From the NCBI RefSeq assembly GCF_003013405.1, contig NZ_PXZL01000013.1, positions 535,343-599,342 on the forward strand: a stretch of DNA of 64,000 bases. The letters are read 5' to 3'. Source of the DNA: Brevibacillus formosus (GTDB lineage: Bacteria; Bacillota; Bacilli; Brevibacillales; Brevibacillaceae). Numbering within the stretch: the first letter of the stretch is position 1; each line of letters starts with the position of its first letter. The translations under genes and the position numbers were made by a program. Under the pieces are notes generated by a model. That model made no database searches and was not told the origin of the DNA. It was given only the letters and a program-made list of their open reading frames with translations. This document shows, piece by piece, positions 19,533 to 28,096 of the stretch.

Positions 19533-20243
19533 TTGCCTAGATATGAATTCTCTCCTCTTGGGGACTCGGGTGTCATGGTCAAACTAGGAGAGGTTATCGA
19601 TCAACAGACCCATGAGAAGGTCATCCAATTCTACGAATACCTACAGGAGCATCCTTTCCCCGGGATGATCGAATCTGTACCTGGCTTTACGACTGTTACA
19701 GTCTATTACGATCCGATTACTCTTTTCGATCCACTTGATGATATTTTGCCATACGATCGTGCTGTTGCTATTCTTGAGCAAATGTCGCAGCAAATCTCCA
19801 ACACTCACTCTAAAGAGTACAGACTGGTAGAAATCCCGGTTTGTTATGGTGGGAGCTTTGGGCCGGATCTAGAAGTTGTTGCCAAACAAAATGGTCTTAG
19901 TATAGAGGAAGTGATTTCGATCCATTCGACAACAGAGTACCTGGTGTACATGATCGGATTTGCTCCTGGCTTTCCGTATCTCGGTGGAATGGATGAGCGA
20001 CTGGCTACGCCGCGACGTTCCTCGCCACGACTATCTATTCCGAAGGGTAGTGTAGGAATCGGAGGATTGCAAACAGGTATTTATTCGATAGAGAGCCCAG
20101 GTGGGTGGCAAATTATCGGAAGAACACCATTGAGCTTATTTCAGGCAGGTGAAAGTTCTCCAAGTCTCTTGTGCGCTGGTGATAAAGTTCGTTTCCGTCC
20201 TATCTCCGAGCGGGAATACGATAACGGGGAGAAGGTGTACTAA
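19533..20243 (+). CDS. pxpB: 5-oxoprolinase subunit PxpB (KipI family)
   Basis: Subunit B of the bacterial ATP-dependent 5-oxoprolinase, 236 aa. It shows the KipI-family pattern: DSGVMVKLGE near the N-terminus, then IPVCYGGSFGPDLE, YMIGFAPGFPYLGGMD, TPRRSSPRLSIPKGSVGIGG and SPGGWQIIGRTPL. The frame extends upstream to 19422, but TTG 19533 has GGAGGG seven nt ahead and fits the length of the family; ATG 19518 is a second option. It abuts pxpC without a gap. Confidence 0.94.
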   Translation: MPRYEFSPLGDSGVMVKLGEVIDQQTHEKVIQFYEYLQEHPFPGMIESVPGFTTVTVYYDPITLFDPLDDILPYDRAVAILEQMSQQISNTHSKEYRLVEIPVCYGGSFGPDLEVVAKQNGLSIEEVISIHSTTEYLVYMIGFAPGFPYLGGMDERLATPRRSSPRLSIPKGSVGIGGLQTGIYSIESPGGWQIIGRTPLSLFQAGESSPSLLCAGDKVRFRPISEREYDNGEKVY

Positions 20244-21251
20244 GTGAGTGTAGAGGTGATTACGCCAGGACTTTGCACAACCGTTCAAGATACAGGTAGA
20301 TTTGGCTTTCAGCAGTATGGGGTCAGTGTCAGTGGGGTGATGGACAAACAAGCTGTACAGATTGCGAACATGATAGTTGGCAATCAACAAACGGATGCGG
20401 TTCTGGAGCTGACGATGAGAGGTCCAAGCTTGTTGTTTCATAAGGACATGCTAATAGCCATTTGTGGTGGTGACTTCAAAGTCACGATCAATGATAGATC
20501 CGTCCTGCCCAATCGAGCAATCTGGATCAGGAGTGGAAGCATCTTGAAGTTTGGCCTTGCCCAGGAAGGCTGTCGCGCCTATCTCGCAGTCGCAGGCGGA
20601 TGGGATGTGCCACTTTTGATGGGAAGTCGTAGTACGAATCTCCGTGGAAGCTTCGGAGGCTTTGCGGGTAGAATGCTTGCGGCAGGAGATAAGCTAGTTC
20701 AAAGCTCTCCAGGTGCATTCAGCCAATTTCTCGCTAACCAATTGGAAAAAAAGGCAGGAGCGGCTCCCTTCTACCAAGCGAATTGGTTTATTCCTTCAAA
20801 TACGTTTGTAAAAAATGGAGAAGCGGTTGTACGGGTGATACTAGGCGAGCAATTCGCAGATTTTTCGGAAGAGAGTCGTCAAAGCTTTTTCGAACAAACC
20901 TTTCAAGTGTCTACTCAATCAGACAGGATGGGGTATCGCTTAACAGGACCGGCGCTCGAACTTACGAAGTCAATGGAACTGATCTCGGCTGCGGTCACCA
21001 TTGGTACGATACAGGTTCCGCCAAACGGTCAACCTATTATCCTGATGGCAGACAGACAAACCATTGGAGGTTATCCGAAGATAGGCTATGTGCCAACGAT
21101 AGATTTGCCGATCGTCGCCCAGTTGCGGCCAGGCGAAAAGATTCACTTTCAAGAAATTTCTCTGCGTGATGCTCAAAAGGCGCTTATCGAGAGGGATTCA
21201 TTGATGAAGGCGATCAAGCTTGGTATAGAAGTAACCGTGGGATGGAGGTGA
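20244..21251 (+). CDS. pxpC: 5-oxoprolinase subunit PxpC (biotin-dependent carboxyltransferase-like)
   Basis: Subunit C, 335 aa, the KipA/UAHY-related partner of PxpB. Recognised by [23 protein letters not shown] at the N-terminus, [17 protein letters not shown], the [23 protein letters not shown] block and the late [23 protein letters not shown] block. The start is GTG 20244 immediately after the pxpB stop. PxpB and PxpC together are thought to phosphorylate 5-oxoproline for ring opening by PxpA. Confidence 0.94.
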   Translation: MSVEVITPGLCTTVQDTGRFGFQQYGVSVSGVMDKQAVQIANMIVGNQQTDAVLELTMRGPSLLFHKDMLIAICGGDFKVTINDRSVLPNRAIWIRSGSILKFGLAQEGCRAYLAVAGGWDVPLLMGSRSTNLRGSFGGFAGRMLAAGDKLVQSSPGAFSQFLANQLEKKAGAAPFYQANWFIPSNTFVKNGEAVVRVILGEQFADFSEESRQSFFEQTFQVSTQSDRMGYRLTGPALELTKSMELISAAVTIGTIQVPPNGQPIILMADRQTIGGYPKIGYVPTIDLPIVAQLRPGEKIHFQEISLRDAQKALIERDSLMKAIKLGIEVTVGWR

Positions 21252-21255
21252 AAAG

Positions 21256-22020
21256 ATGAAAACAGTAGATCTAAACTGTGATCTGGGAGAGAGCTTTGGC
21301 GCCTATCAGTTGGGCAACGATCAAGAAATTTTGTCCTATATCACCTCTGCAAATGTGGCATGTGGTTTCCATGCTGGCGATCCTGTGACGATGAGAAAAA
21401 CAGTGCAAATGGCTTTAGAGGCAGGTGTGGCAATCGGTGCCCATCCCGGATTCGCTGATTTGGTCGGCTTCGGTCGCCGAAACATGGAGATTTCTCCTGA
21501 AGAGGCGTACGATCTAGTCGTGTACCAAATCGGCGCACTGCAAGCGTTTGTCAGGGCAGAAGGGGGCGTTATGCATCATGTGAAGCCACATGGGGCCTTG
21601 TACAATATGGCAGCCACAAGACCCGCGCTGGCTGAGTCTATCGCGTTGGCCATCTACAAAGTAAATCCGGAACTGGTGTTGTATGGCTTGGCGGGGAGCG
21701 AATTGACGCGTGCTGGCGAAAAAATCGGACTAGCTACGGCGCACGAAGTGTTTGCCGACCGTACGTATCAGCACGATGGCACGCTGACACCACGCAGTCA
21801 GCCGAATGCGCTGATTACAGACCGACAGCAATCCCTTCAACAAGTCATTCGTATGATAAGCGAGGGACGCGTCCTGACCCAGCAAGGCGTGGATATCCCG
21901 ATTCAGGCCGATTCCATTTGTATTCACGGCGACGGTGCCCATGCGTTGGAATTCGCGCAGAGCATCCGAGAAGCTTTGTTAGAAGCTGGCATTACCATCT
22001 CAGCACGATTTGCTCGATAG
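21256..22020 (+). CDS. pxpA: 5-oxoprolinase subunit PxpA (LamB/YcsF family)
   Basis: Subunit A, 254 aa, a TIM-barrel protein of the LamB/YcsF family that opens the 5-oxoproline ring to give glutamate. Starts [19 protein letters not shown] and has [30 protein letters not shown] and [11 protein letters not shown], all diagnostic, plus [27 protein letters not shown] lies ahead of ATG 21256. Last gene of the cluster; its stop codon lies in the hairpin shared with the convergent germination gene. Confidence 0.96.
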   Translation: MKTVDLNCDLGESFGAYQLGNDQEILSYITSANVACGFHAGDPVTMRKTVQMALEAGVAIGAHPGFADLVGFGRRNMEISPEEAYDLVVYQIGALQAFVRAEGGVMHHVKPHGALYNMAATRPALAESIALAIYKVNPELVLYGLAGSELTRAGEKIGLATAHEVFADRTYQHDGTLTPRSQPNALITDRQQSLQQVIRMISEGRVLTQQGVDIPIQADSICIHGDGAHALEFAQSIREALLEAGITISARFAR

Positions 22021-22044
22021 GCATCTATCGGGCATTTTCTGTTT
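22012..22044. terminator. Hairpin containing both convergent stop codons (pxpA / gerB-like)
   Basis: CGATAG (22015-22020) / CTATCG (22025-22030), extended by GC pairs, with loop GCAT. The left arm holds the pxpA TAG and the right arm the complement of the opposing TAG. On the plus strand it is followed by ATTTTCTGTTTC, so it can act as a terminator for the oxoprolinase cluster. Confidence 0.6.
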
Positions 22045-23158
22045 CTGGCCCGGGAGTCTGGTGTCGTGCGGTACTTCGCTTTTTCCCCCAGAGAAGGAAG
22101 AGCACGAACAATAGCGGGATATAGCCATAAATGAAAACGAGGCTTACTTTCCCATAAAAATCGAGTGCCATGAGCAATGGAGTCGTACCTTCGAGCAGAT
22201 AGGAACCCATTGCCAAAGATATGAGGAGAAGCAAAAGGGAGCGGATTTGACTGATGCCCAATAGTTGTTTCATTCCGCGGGTAACCCCCCATAGATTGAG
22301 ACAGATGTTAGGTAAAATCACGAACAGCCATAGAGAGATCACAATGAACTCCAATCGCTGCAAAATCGGAATTTCGACGATTTTGAGCATGGTCAACGTC
22401 GGCCAAATAATCTTATCCAGTTCACCGTGGCTAAACATGAGAAATGTTACGATGGCGACGGCTACATATAGAAGCGTGCTGATAAGGACGCCAGCGTGGG
22501 CCCATTTTTGCGAGTGAGCTGCTCGCTTGATAAACGGGTAGTAGAAGAGCACTAATTCAAAGCCCATATAATTGATAACAGCGTCTTTGGCAGATGCGAT
22601 CAAAGCGGTGAGATTATGCGAAAACATCGGGAACAGGTTATTTGGGTGAGCGTACTCGAAAGGGAATAGAAATAAAGGAAGCATTAAAATCGCCGGAATC
22701 ACCACACCTAAAAAACAGACGCCCGTAACCGTGCGAAAACCGCCAGCAACAATGTACAGAATGAGGAGCAAGATTATTAGCGTCGTACTCCACGTATGCA
22801 TGAGAGGGAAAATAAACTGCTTCACAATACTGACGTAAGAACGCAAGATGAGAAAAGCAGCCATCCAGACGTAGATCAATACGACAAAGCTCATCAGCTT
22901 GCCTAGCCATTTTCCAAAGCAGAGCTCGTGAAGGGAGAACAGATCTTGGCTGCCCGCATTCAACATAAAATAGAGCATCCAAATAATGAGATGGATGCTT
23001 GCCCCGGCAAGTAGAAGGGAGATCCAGGCATCGTATCCGGCATGGGATACGATTGTCCGTTGAAAGCCCAGTATCCCGATCCCCACGATATTGGCGTGCA
23101 CGAGAAAGAATACAAAAAAAGGTGAAACCATCGCGCTTTCCCGAATGGAAGTACTCAC
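22025..23158 (-). CDS. Spore germination permease, GerAB/GerB subunit
   Basis: Inner-membrane subunit of a germinant receptor, 377 aa, about ten helices, related to APC-family amino-acid transporters and the likely germinant-binding part. Diagnostic features are the N-terminal ILGFQRTIVSHAGYDAWISLLLAG and the general GerAB layout, ending in a basic GKKRSTARHQ tail. It is the third gene of a minus-strand A-C-B operon, 21 nt after the GerC-like gene. The germinant (amino acid, sugar or purine) cannot be told from sequence. The stop lies in a hairpin shared with pxpA. Confidence 0.9.
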   Translation of the reverse strand: MSTSIRESAMVSPFFVFFLVHANIVGIGILGFQRTIVSHAGYDAWISLLLAGASIHLIIWMLYFMLNAGSQDLFSLHELCFGKWLGKLMSFVVLIYVWMAAFLILRSYVSIVKQFIFPLMHTWSTTLIILLLILYIVAGGFRTVTGVCFLGVVIPAILMLPLFLFPFEYAHPNNLFPMFSHNLTALIASAKDAVINYMGFELVLFYYPFIKRAAHSQKWAHAGVLISTLLYVAVAIVTFLMFSHGELDKIIWPTLTMLKIVEIPILQRLEFIVISLWLFVILPNICLNLWGVTRGMKQLLGISQIRSLLLLLISLAMGSYLLEGTTPLLMALDFYGKVSLVFIYGYIPLLFVLFLLWGKKRSTARHQTPGPETENAR

Positions 23159-23179
23159 CTGATCCCTCCTGGTTATTCA

Positions 23180-24250
23180 TTACTCACCTGTTTGCTCCAG
23201 CTTAATCGAGGCCGTCACGGCGATTTTTATGTGTGGATACATCTTTTTGAAGTGGGAGTAGTCCCATGACGTGCTTCGACTGCGAACCAAATCACCAAAT
23301 CCAACCGGATCAACTTCAAGCTTCTGCAAATGCTTTATAAAAATCGTCACCTCCTTTTGCAGGTAGGAGGAAAGTTCTTTTTCCATTTGGCGCAATACCT
23401 GCGGATTGGATAATTGCAGCCACTCCGAATAATCGCTGATTTGCCCATTTATCATGAGCTTTACCCTGATGCTGGGAACAGATTCGTTCATATTGACATC
23501 GAAGACGGCATGGGAATGCAGATTTTTCAACATCCCTGTTTCTTTTCGATTCTTGATCGTCACCTCAAATGGAATTTGGCCACTCTTGGCTTTTTCAACC
23601 ATGATTTTTAACAAAAAGCTTTCTTTCGAATTGATGCGATGCACGAATTTGTCATCTCGAAAAAGCGCGAGACCATCCAGCTTCACTCTGTCATTATGCA
23701 TGACGAAATAGGGTAGGTAAGGATCACGGCCCTCGCCGTATAAATTGAACAAGAAAATATGCAGGTTGGTCTTGGGCAAATTCAGTGTTTTGATATTTTG
23801 AGCGACGCTATCGGAGATGAAAAAAGGAATTTGCATATGACGTATGCCTTTCAGAATCGTCAATGCCTTTGTTTCCGCTACAGCGAGTTGAAGGCGAAAA
23901 CCAATAGAGGGATCGCGGCAAAGTGTATGTACCAGCGCTTCCACTCCGTTTTCAGCGTATTTTCTCCCAACAATGACGGAACGCAATTGCCCTAGCTCCA
24001 CTTGAGAAGGAGTGATGGTATTAAAGTCAGGGAGGATCGTAAATAAATTCGAGCTTTTTGTTTCCAGCAGCTCTATCTGTGTCGTTTCCTTTCCGTACAC
24101 GTGAGTGATAGCTGCCCCTTCTATTTTTTGGTCTTCGAGATCGAGACCCAGTGAATGAATCAGTTGTACTTCGCTGACGATTCGAGTCGAAGAGCAGCCA
24201 GTCATGATCCATATCAATAACACCAGTATCCATTTCCTCTTTGCAACCAT
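23180..24250 (-). CDS. Spore germination lipoprotein, Ger(x)C family
   Basis: 356-residue lipoprotein of the germinant receptor. The signal peptide KRKWILVLLIWIMTGC ends in lipobox MTGC; mature protein begins SSTRIVSEVQLIHSLGLDLE, as in GerAC-type proteins. GAGG precedes the ATG by 5 nt. It would be anchored outside the spore inner membrane and is needed for receptor function. Lies between the GerA- and GerB-type genes in one operon. Confidence 0.92.
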   Translation of the reverse strand: MVAKRKWILVLLIWIMTGCSSTRIVSEVQLIHSLGLDLEDQKIEGAAITHVYGKETTQIELLETKSSNLFTILPDFNTITPSQVELGQLRSVIVGRKYAENGVEALVHTLCRDPSIGFRLQLAVAETKALTILKGIRHMQIPFFISDSVAQNIKTLNLPKTNLHIFLFNLYGEGRDPYLPYFVMHNDRVKLDGLALFRDDKFVHRINSKESFLLKIMVEKAKSGQIPFEVTIKNRKETGMLKNLHSHAVFDVNMNESVPSIRVKLMINGQISDYSEWLQLSNPQVLRQMEKELSSYLQKEVTIFIKHLQKLEVDPVGFGDLVRSRSTSWDYSHFKKMYPHIKIAVTASIKLEQTGE

Positions 24251-24273
24251 GGTTTCCTCGATGGCTCCTTCAT

Positions 24274-25818
24274 CTATTCATCTATATCTCTTTTCTGAGT
24301 GGCCTTGTCAGGATCGTATCTCCACTGCGAGATGACGCGCATAATAGCAGACCTTCTGGCCGTTCTGCTATAGGAAGAGCGAATGAAGCTGTCCGCGAAG
24401 CTGCGTCTGCGAAAAGGGTAAAGCGGAGCAAGGTAAGGTGTTCCTAACGATTTAAGCTGAAGTAGATGAGTCAGCATGAACATGAGACCGATGGCAATCC
24501 CAAGCCCGCCCCATATTCCAGACAAAATAATGAGCGGAAAGCGCAAGAAACGGATCGTGTTTGACATTTTGTAGATGGGGGTGGTAAAAGAGGCAAGCGC
24601 CGACAGAGCTACGATGATTAGCAATATATTGCTGGTCAAGGCTGCTTCGACTGATGCTTGACCAATGACGATTCCACCTACGATTCCAAGAGTCTGCCCG
24701 ACCTTTGTCGGAAGCCGGGCACCCGCCTCTCGCAAGAACTCGATCGTCAGCTCCAGGAAAAGCACTTCCAAGACAGGAGGAAAAGGGACGTACTTCCTCG
24801 ATAAAATGATGGGAGCCAGCATGTCTTGCGGAATCATTTCCAAATGAAAAGTGAGAACCGCCGTATAGGCAGGTGTCATCAAGATAGAAAAAAGCACACC
24901 AAAAATACGAATCAACCGAAACAAGGACGATAAGATCCACGGTAAATAATAATCCTCGGGAGAAATGAAGAAATCAAAGATCGTGGTTGGACCGGTAATG
25001 ACATACGGAGATGCATCGGAAATAATCACGATCTGCCCGAGAGTTAACGCATAAATGACCCGGTCAATCCTTTCTGTAGACAGAAACAGTGGGAAAGGGG
25101 TATTCGAATTATCACTCATGATTTGATCGAGCTGTGATGAATCAAAAATGATATCGAAGTCAATCGTCTGTAGTCTTTGCTCAACGGTTTCAATGTGCTG
25201 AGGATTCGTTATGCCAGACAAATAAACGACGGCGATGCGCGTATGAGAGAGCGTACCTAAGGTTAATTCTCGAATGATTAATTTGGGTGTGCTGATTTGT
25301 TGACGAATCAGATGCAGGTTGATATCGATGTTTTCAACAAAGCCTACCTTTGGTCCAACAACACTAAACTCATTTTCCGTGTCGTTATCAGTTCGTAGTC
25401 CTTCAGTCGGATTGGCTAGATTGATAAGGGCGAAGAACTGTAGATTGTCTTTCGATTGGATGGCTGCATAGCCTGTCATGATTTTGGAGACGACTGTCTG
25501 TATGTCATCTGTATAAATAATATCCTCTACATGGAGAAAGCGGGAAAAGTGGCGCAGGTCCGTGATCGATTCATTTGCTTCCATACGCTCTTGAAGGGGG
25601 CGCAAGAGATTTTTTTGCAGCAGCTCTGTTTTAATCAAGGTTTGATAGTACGAAATAACAAAAGGACTTTCCTCGTTGAGCAGGGGGTAATGCTTAAAAT
25701 CATTCGAGTCTTGTGCGATGGAAAGAAACTCATTCCATTCCGTTATCATGTCGGTTTCGCTCCATAAGCTGTTGATCATTTGTGTTTTACTATGTCCGGT
25801 TAACAGTGGAATTATCAT
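24274..25818 (-). CDS. Spore germination protein, GerA subunit family
   Basis: 514-residue GerA-family subunit: a soluble N-terminal half (to about residue 290) with LRTDNDTENEFSVVGPKVGFVENIDINLHLIRQ, then a membrane half with about five helices, including PPVLEVLFLELTIEFLREAGARLPTKVGQTLGIVGGIVIGQA. The C-terminal tail is basic and cytosolic. First gene of the germinant receptor operon. The ATG at 25818 has no strong ribosome site; ATG codons 13 and 23 residues in are alternatives. The upstream 86 nt separate it from divergent cdaS and probably hold forespore promoters. Confidence 0.92.
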   Translation of the reverse strand: MIIPLLTGHSKTQMINSLWSETDMITEWNEFLSIAQDSNDFKHYPLLNEESPFVISYYQTLIKTELLQKNLLRPLQERMEANESITDLRHFSRFLHVEDIIYTDDIQTVVSKIMTGYAAIQSKDNLQFFALINLANPTEGLRTDNDTENEFSVVGPKVGFVENIDINLHLIRQQISTPKLIIRELTLGTLSHTRIAVVYLSGITNPQHIETVEQRLQTIDFDIIFDSSQLDQIMSDNSNTPFPLFLSTERIDRVIYALTLGQIVIISDASPYVITGPTTIFDFFISPEDYYLPWILSSLFRLIRIFGVLFSILMTPAYTAVLTFHLEMIPQDMLAPIILSRKYVPFPPVLEVLFLELTIEFLREAGARLPTKVGQTLGIVGGIVIGQASVEAALTSNILLIIVALSALASFTTPIYKMSNTIRFLRFPLIILSGIWGGLGIAIGLMFMLTHLLQLKSLGTPYLAPLYPFRRRSFADSFIRSSYSRTARRSAIMRVISQWRYDPDKATQKRDIDE

Positions 25819-25904
25819 CTAAGAAATAGAATGATTTCCTATAGGGTGGGGAACAATCAAACAAAGAACGAAGCGTGAAGAGAAATGGAAATTGAGGGGT
25901 TCAT

Positions 25905-26519
25905 ATGCTGGAAGTTAATTGTGACACATCATCGCTGAAGGCGGAATTGCTGCAAGAGCTGAGGGGAATATCCGTTACGTTAGATGAGAGCATCCATGCG
26001 TTAAAAAATGAAAATGAATGTGTGCTCGGGACGTTTGATCAAATACGGACGAAGTTTAGCCGACTCGAAACAGTAGCAGCCTCCTTTTATTTACAATGCT
26101 ATCTCTCACCCTATACGGAAAAATATCTGGATTTATCCAAGGCCGTGCAGCACTTGGCCAAAAGGCGCCAAGGAGCATTGATTGTCGTTGAGCGTGAGGA
26201 CCCGCTTGATCAGCTGCTACAAGCAGGCATACCGATTGAGGCTGCGATGAGCCATTCCTTGCTGGAGTCGATCTTTTATCCTGGCAGCCCTTTGCATGAT
26301 GGGGCCGTCCTGATTCGGGAAAATCATATCGTTTCCGCGGCCAATGTCCTGCCATTATCTCAGGTTGTGGTAGGGGAAAAAAAGCTGGGAACCAGACATC
26401 GTGCTGCGTTGGGCTTGAGTGAAAAAAGCGATGCGCTGATCGTCGTTGTTTCCGAGGAAACGGGGAAAGCGTCCTTTGCCATGCAGGGACACTTGTATCC
26501 GATAATTTCCCCTTCATGA
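25905..26519 (+). CDS. cdaS: Sporulation-type diadenylate cyclase (CdaS-like)
   Basis: Makes the second messenger c-di-AMP from two ATP. 204 aa: an N-terminal helical autoinhibitory part (about 1-70) and a DAC domain (about 75-195) with both catalytic motifs, D132-G-A and R164-H-R in GTRHRAALGLSE. There are no membrane helices and the length matches CdaS (YojJ) of B. subtilis rather than CdaA or DisA. CdaS is known to be forespore-expressed. Its placement divergent from a germinant receptor operon fits a role in spore formation or germination. GAGGGG lies 5 nt before the ATG. Confidence 0.93.
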   Translation: MLEVNCDTSSLKAELLQELRGISVTLDESIHALKNENECVLGTFDQIRTKFSRLETVAASFYLQCYLSPYTEKYLDLSKAVQHLAKRRQGALIVVEREDPLDQLLQAGIPIEAAMSHSLLESIFYPGSPLHDGAVLIRENHIVSAANVLPLSQVVVGEKKLGTRHRAALGLSEKSDALIVVVSEETGKASFAMQGHLYPIISPS

Positions 26520-26558
26520 AAGTGCTCCGGGGAAAAAATGTTGTATCCGAGAAAAGAA

Positions 26559-26598
26559 AGAGGCTGGATTTGTCATGGATGACAGAAATCCAGCCTCT
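26559..26598 (-). terminator. Terminator of the M29 aminopeptidase gene
   Basis: Perfect 13-bp inverted repeat AGAGGCTGGATTT (26559-26571) / AAATCCAGCCTCT (26586-26598). On the minus strand it is followed by a T-rich tract. On the plus strand it lies 40 nt past cdaS and may slow transcription there too. Confidence 0.7.
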
Positions 26599-26622
26599 CG
26601 CTATGCCATTCTCAGGTTAGAT

Positions 26623-27849
26623 TCAAGCCCAATTTCCGTTGCGGAATAATGGTTCACGCTTGCCGTCAGCTGTTTCTCCATCAATGTTCATCTCGGCAGA
26701 GCCGATCATGAAATCGACGTGAGTAAGGCTGATATTGATTCCGTGGCTAGCTAATTCTTCATTGCTCATGTCAGCGCCACCTTCAATATTCACACTATAA
26801 GCGTTCCCGATCGCCAAGTGGTTGGACGCATTTTCATCAAAGAGCGTGTTATAGAAAATGATATCTGATTGCGAGATAGGGGACAGATGAGGAACCAGAG
26901 CCACTTCCCCCAAATAATGCGAGCCTTCATCTGTTTCAATTAATTGCTTCAGGGATTCTTCTCCCTTTTCAGCAGTTGCCGAGACAATTCTTCCGTTTTC
27001 AAACGTCAACGTAAAGTTCTCGATCAAATTCCCATGATAGCTCAAAGGCTTGGTGCTGCGAACGGTTCCGTTGACGCCTTCTTTTAATGGCGCGGTGAAT
27101 ACTTCTTCTGTCGGCATGTTGGCCATGAAGGAGACACCTTCTTTATTTACGCTACCGCCGCCAATCCAGATGTGGTTTTTAGGCAGCTCAATCGTCAAAT
27201 TGGTGCCGGGAGCTTCGTAATGAAGATAGCGGTATTGTTTGGCGTTGAGCTGATCTACCTTGCTATTCAATGTCGCATGATGGTCATGCCAAGCTTGGAC
27301 AGGGTCATCCATATCTGCGCGAGTAGCTCGGAGGATAGCATCCCACAGAGCAGGCTCCTGTTCCTCCTGTGGCAAATGCGGGAAGACCATGGCGGCCCAC
27401 GCAGGTGATGGAACTGCTAGCACGCACCAGCTCACTTTATCGGACATGGTATAGCTGCGGAACTTATGGAGAGCTTGACCCGCTGTTTTGTTGGCAGTAG
27501 AAATGCGGTCTAGATTTACACCCTTCAGCAAATCGGGGTTCGCAGAAGAAACGTAGAGAAACGCCGCGCCATTTTCCGCCATTTCCTCTAACCCTTGTAC
27601 CTTCCATTGCGGGTATTCACGAAACGCTTCATCAGGAGCCAAATCATATTTCATCCGTGTGAGTTCATCGTCGGTCCAATCAATATGTACGTGCTTGGCA
27701 CCCGCTTCGTACGCTTTTTTTGCTACCCTTCTCACAAAAGGAGCAGTAGATAGCGGAGCTGTTACTACTAACGTTTGCATAGGCTGTACGTTCACGCCGA
27801 CTTTTACAGCGAGATCAGCGTAACGGTCAAACAAGGTTTCAAAAGACAT
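26623..27849 (-). CDS. M29-family metallo-aminopeptidase (AmpS/PepS-like)
   Basis: Cytoplasmic aminopeptidase, 408 aa, of family M29 (thermophilic aminopeptidase type). Features: N-terminal VKVGVNVQPMQTLVV, the central NLTIELPKNHIWIGGG block, and the late metal-binding stretch EVALVPHLSPISQ, then YNTLFDENASNHLAIGNAY, with SLTHVDFMIGS near the end. These carry the Glu/His/Asp metal ligands of the family. AAAGGAGG precedes the ATG. Single minus-strand gene with its own terminator; would release N-terminal residues from imported or recycled peptides. Confidence 0.92.
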   Translation of the reverse strand: MSFETLFDRYADLAVKVGVNVQPMQTLVVTAPLSTAPFVRRVAKKAYEAGAKHVHIDWTDDELTRMKYDLAPDEAFREYPQWKVQGLEEMAENGAAFLYVSSANPDLLKGVNLDRISTANKTAGQALHKFRSYTMSDKVSWCVLAVPSPAWAAMVFPHLPQEEQEPALWDAILRATRADMDDPVQAWHDHHATLNSKVDQLNAKQYRYLHYEAPGTNLTIELPKNHIWIGGGSVNKEGVSFMANMPTEEVFTAPLKEGVNGTVRSTKPLSYHGNLIENFTLTFENGRIVSATAEKGEESLKQLIETDEGSHYLGEVALVPHLSPISQSDIIFYNTLFDENASNHLAIGNAYSVNIEGGADMSNEELASHGINISLTHVDFMIGSAEMNIDGETADGKREPLFRNGNWA

Positions 27850-28096
27850 CGTTCATTTCCTCCTTTTAACAACAAAAGGCTTACTTGCATTCTAACTATT
27901 TTACCTTCCTCCCCGAAATCACCTGCTTATGATTTGAAAGAATTTCCTAGGAAAGCGCAGAAAAAGACAGATTACGGCCTAATTCGAGCAAGTTATCCAC
28001 TTGTTTATTTTGATTAATTGTAGGAAAATTCAAATGAAAAGGCAAATTTATTACATAAAAAATATTTTATTGGCAGAATTAAAGGAGGCAGTCACA

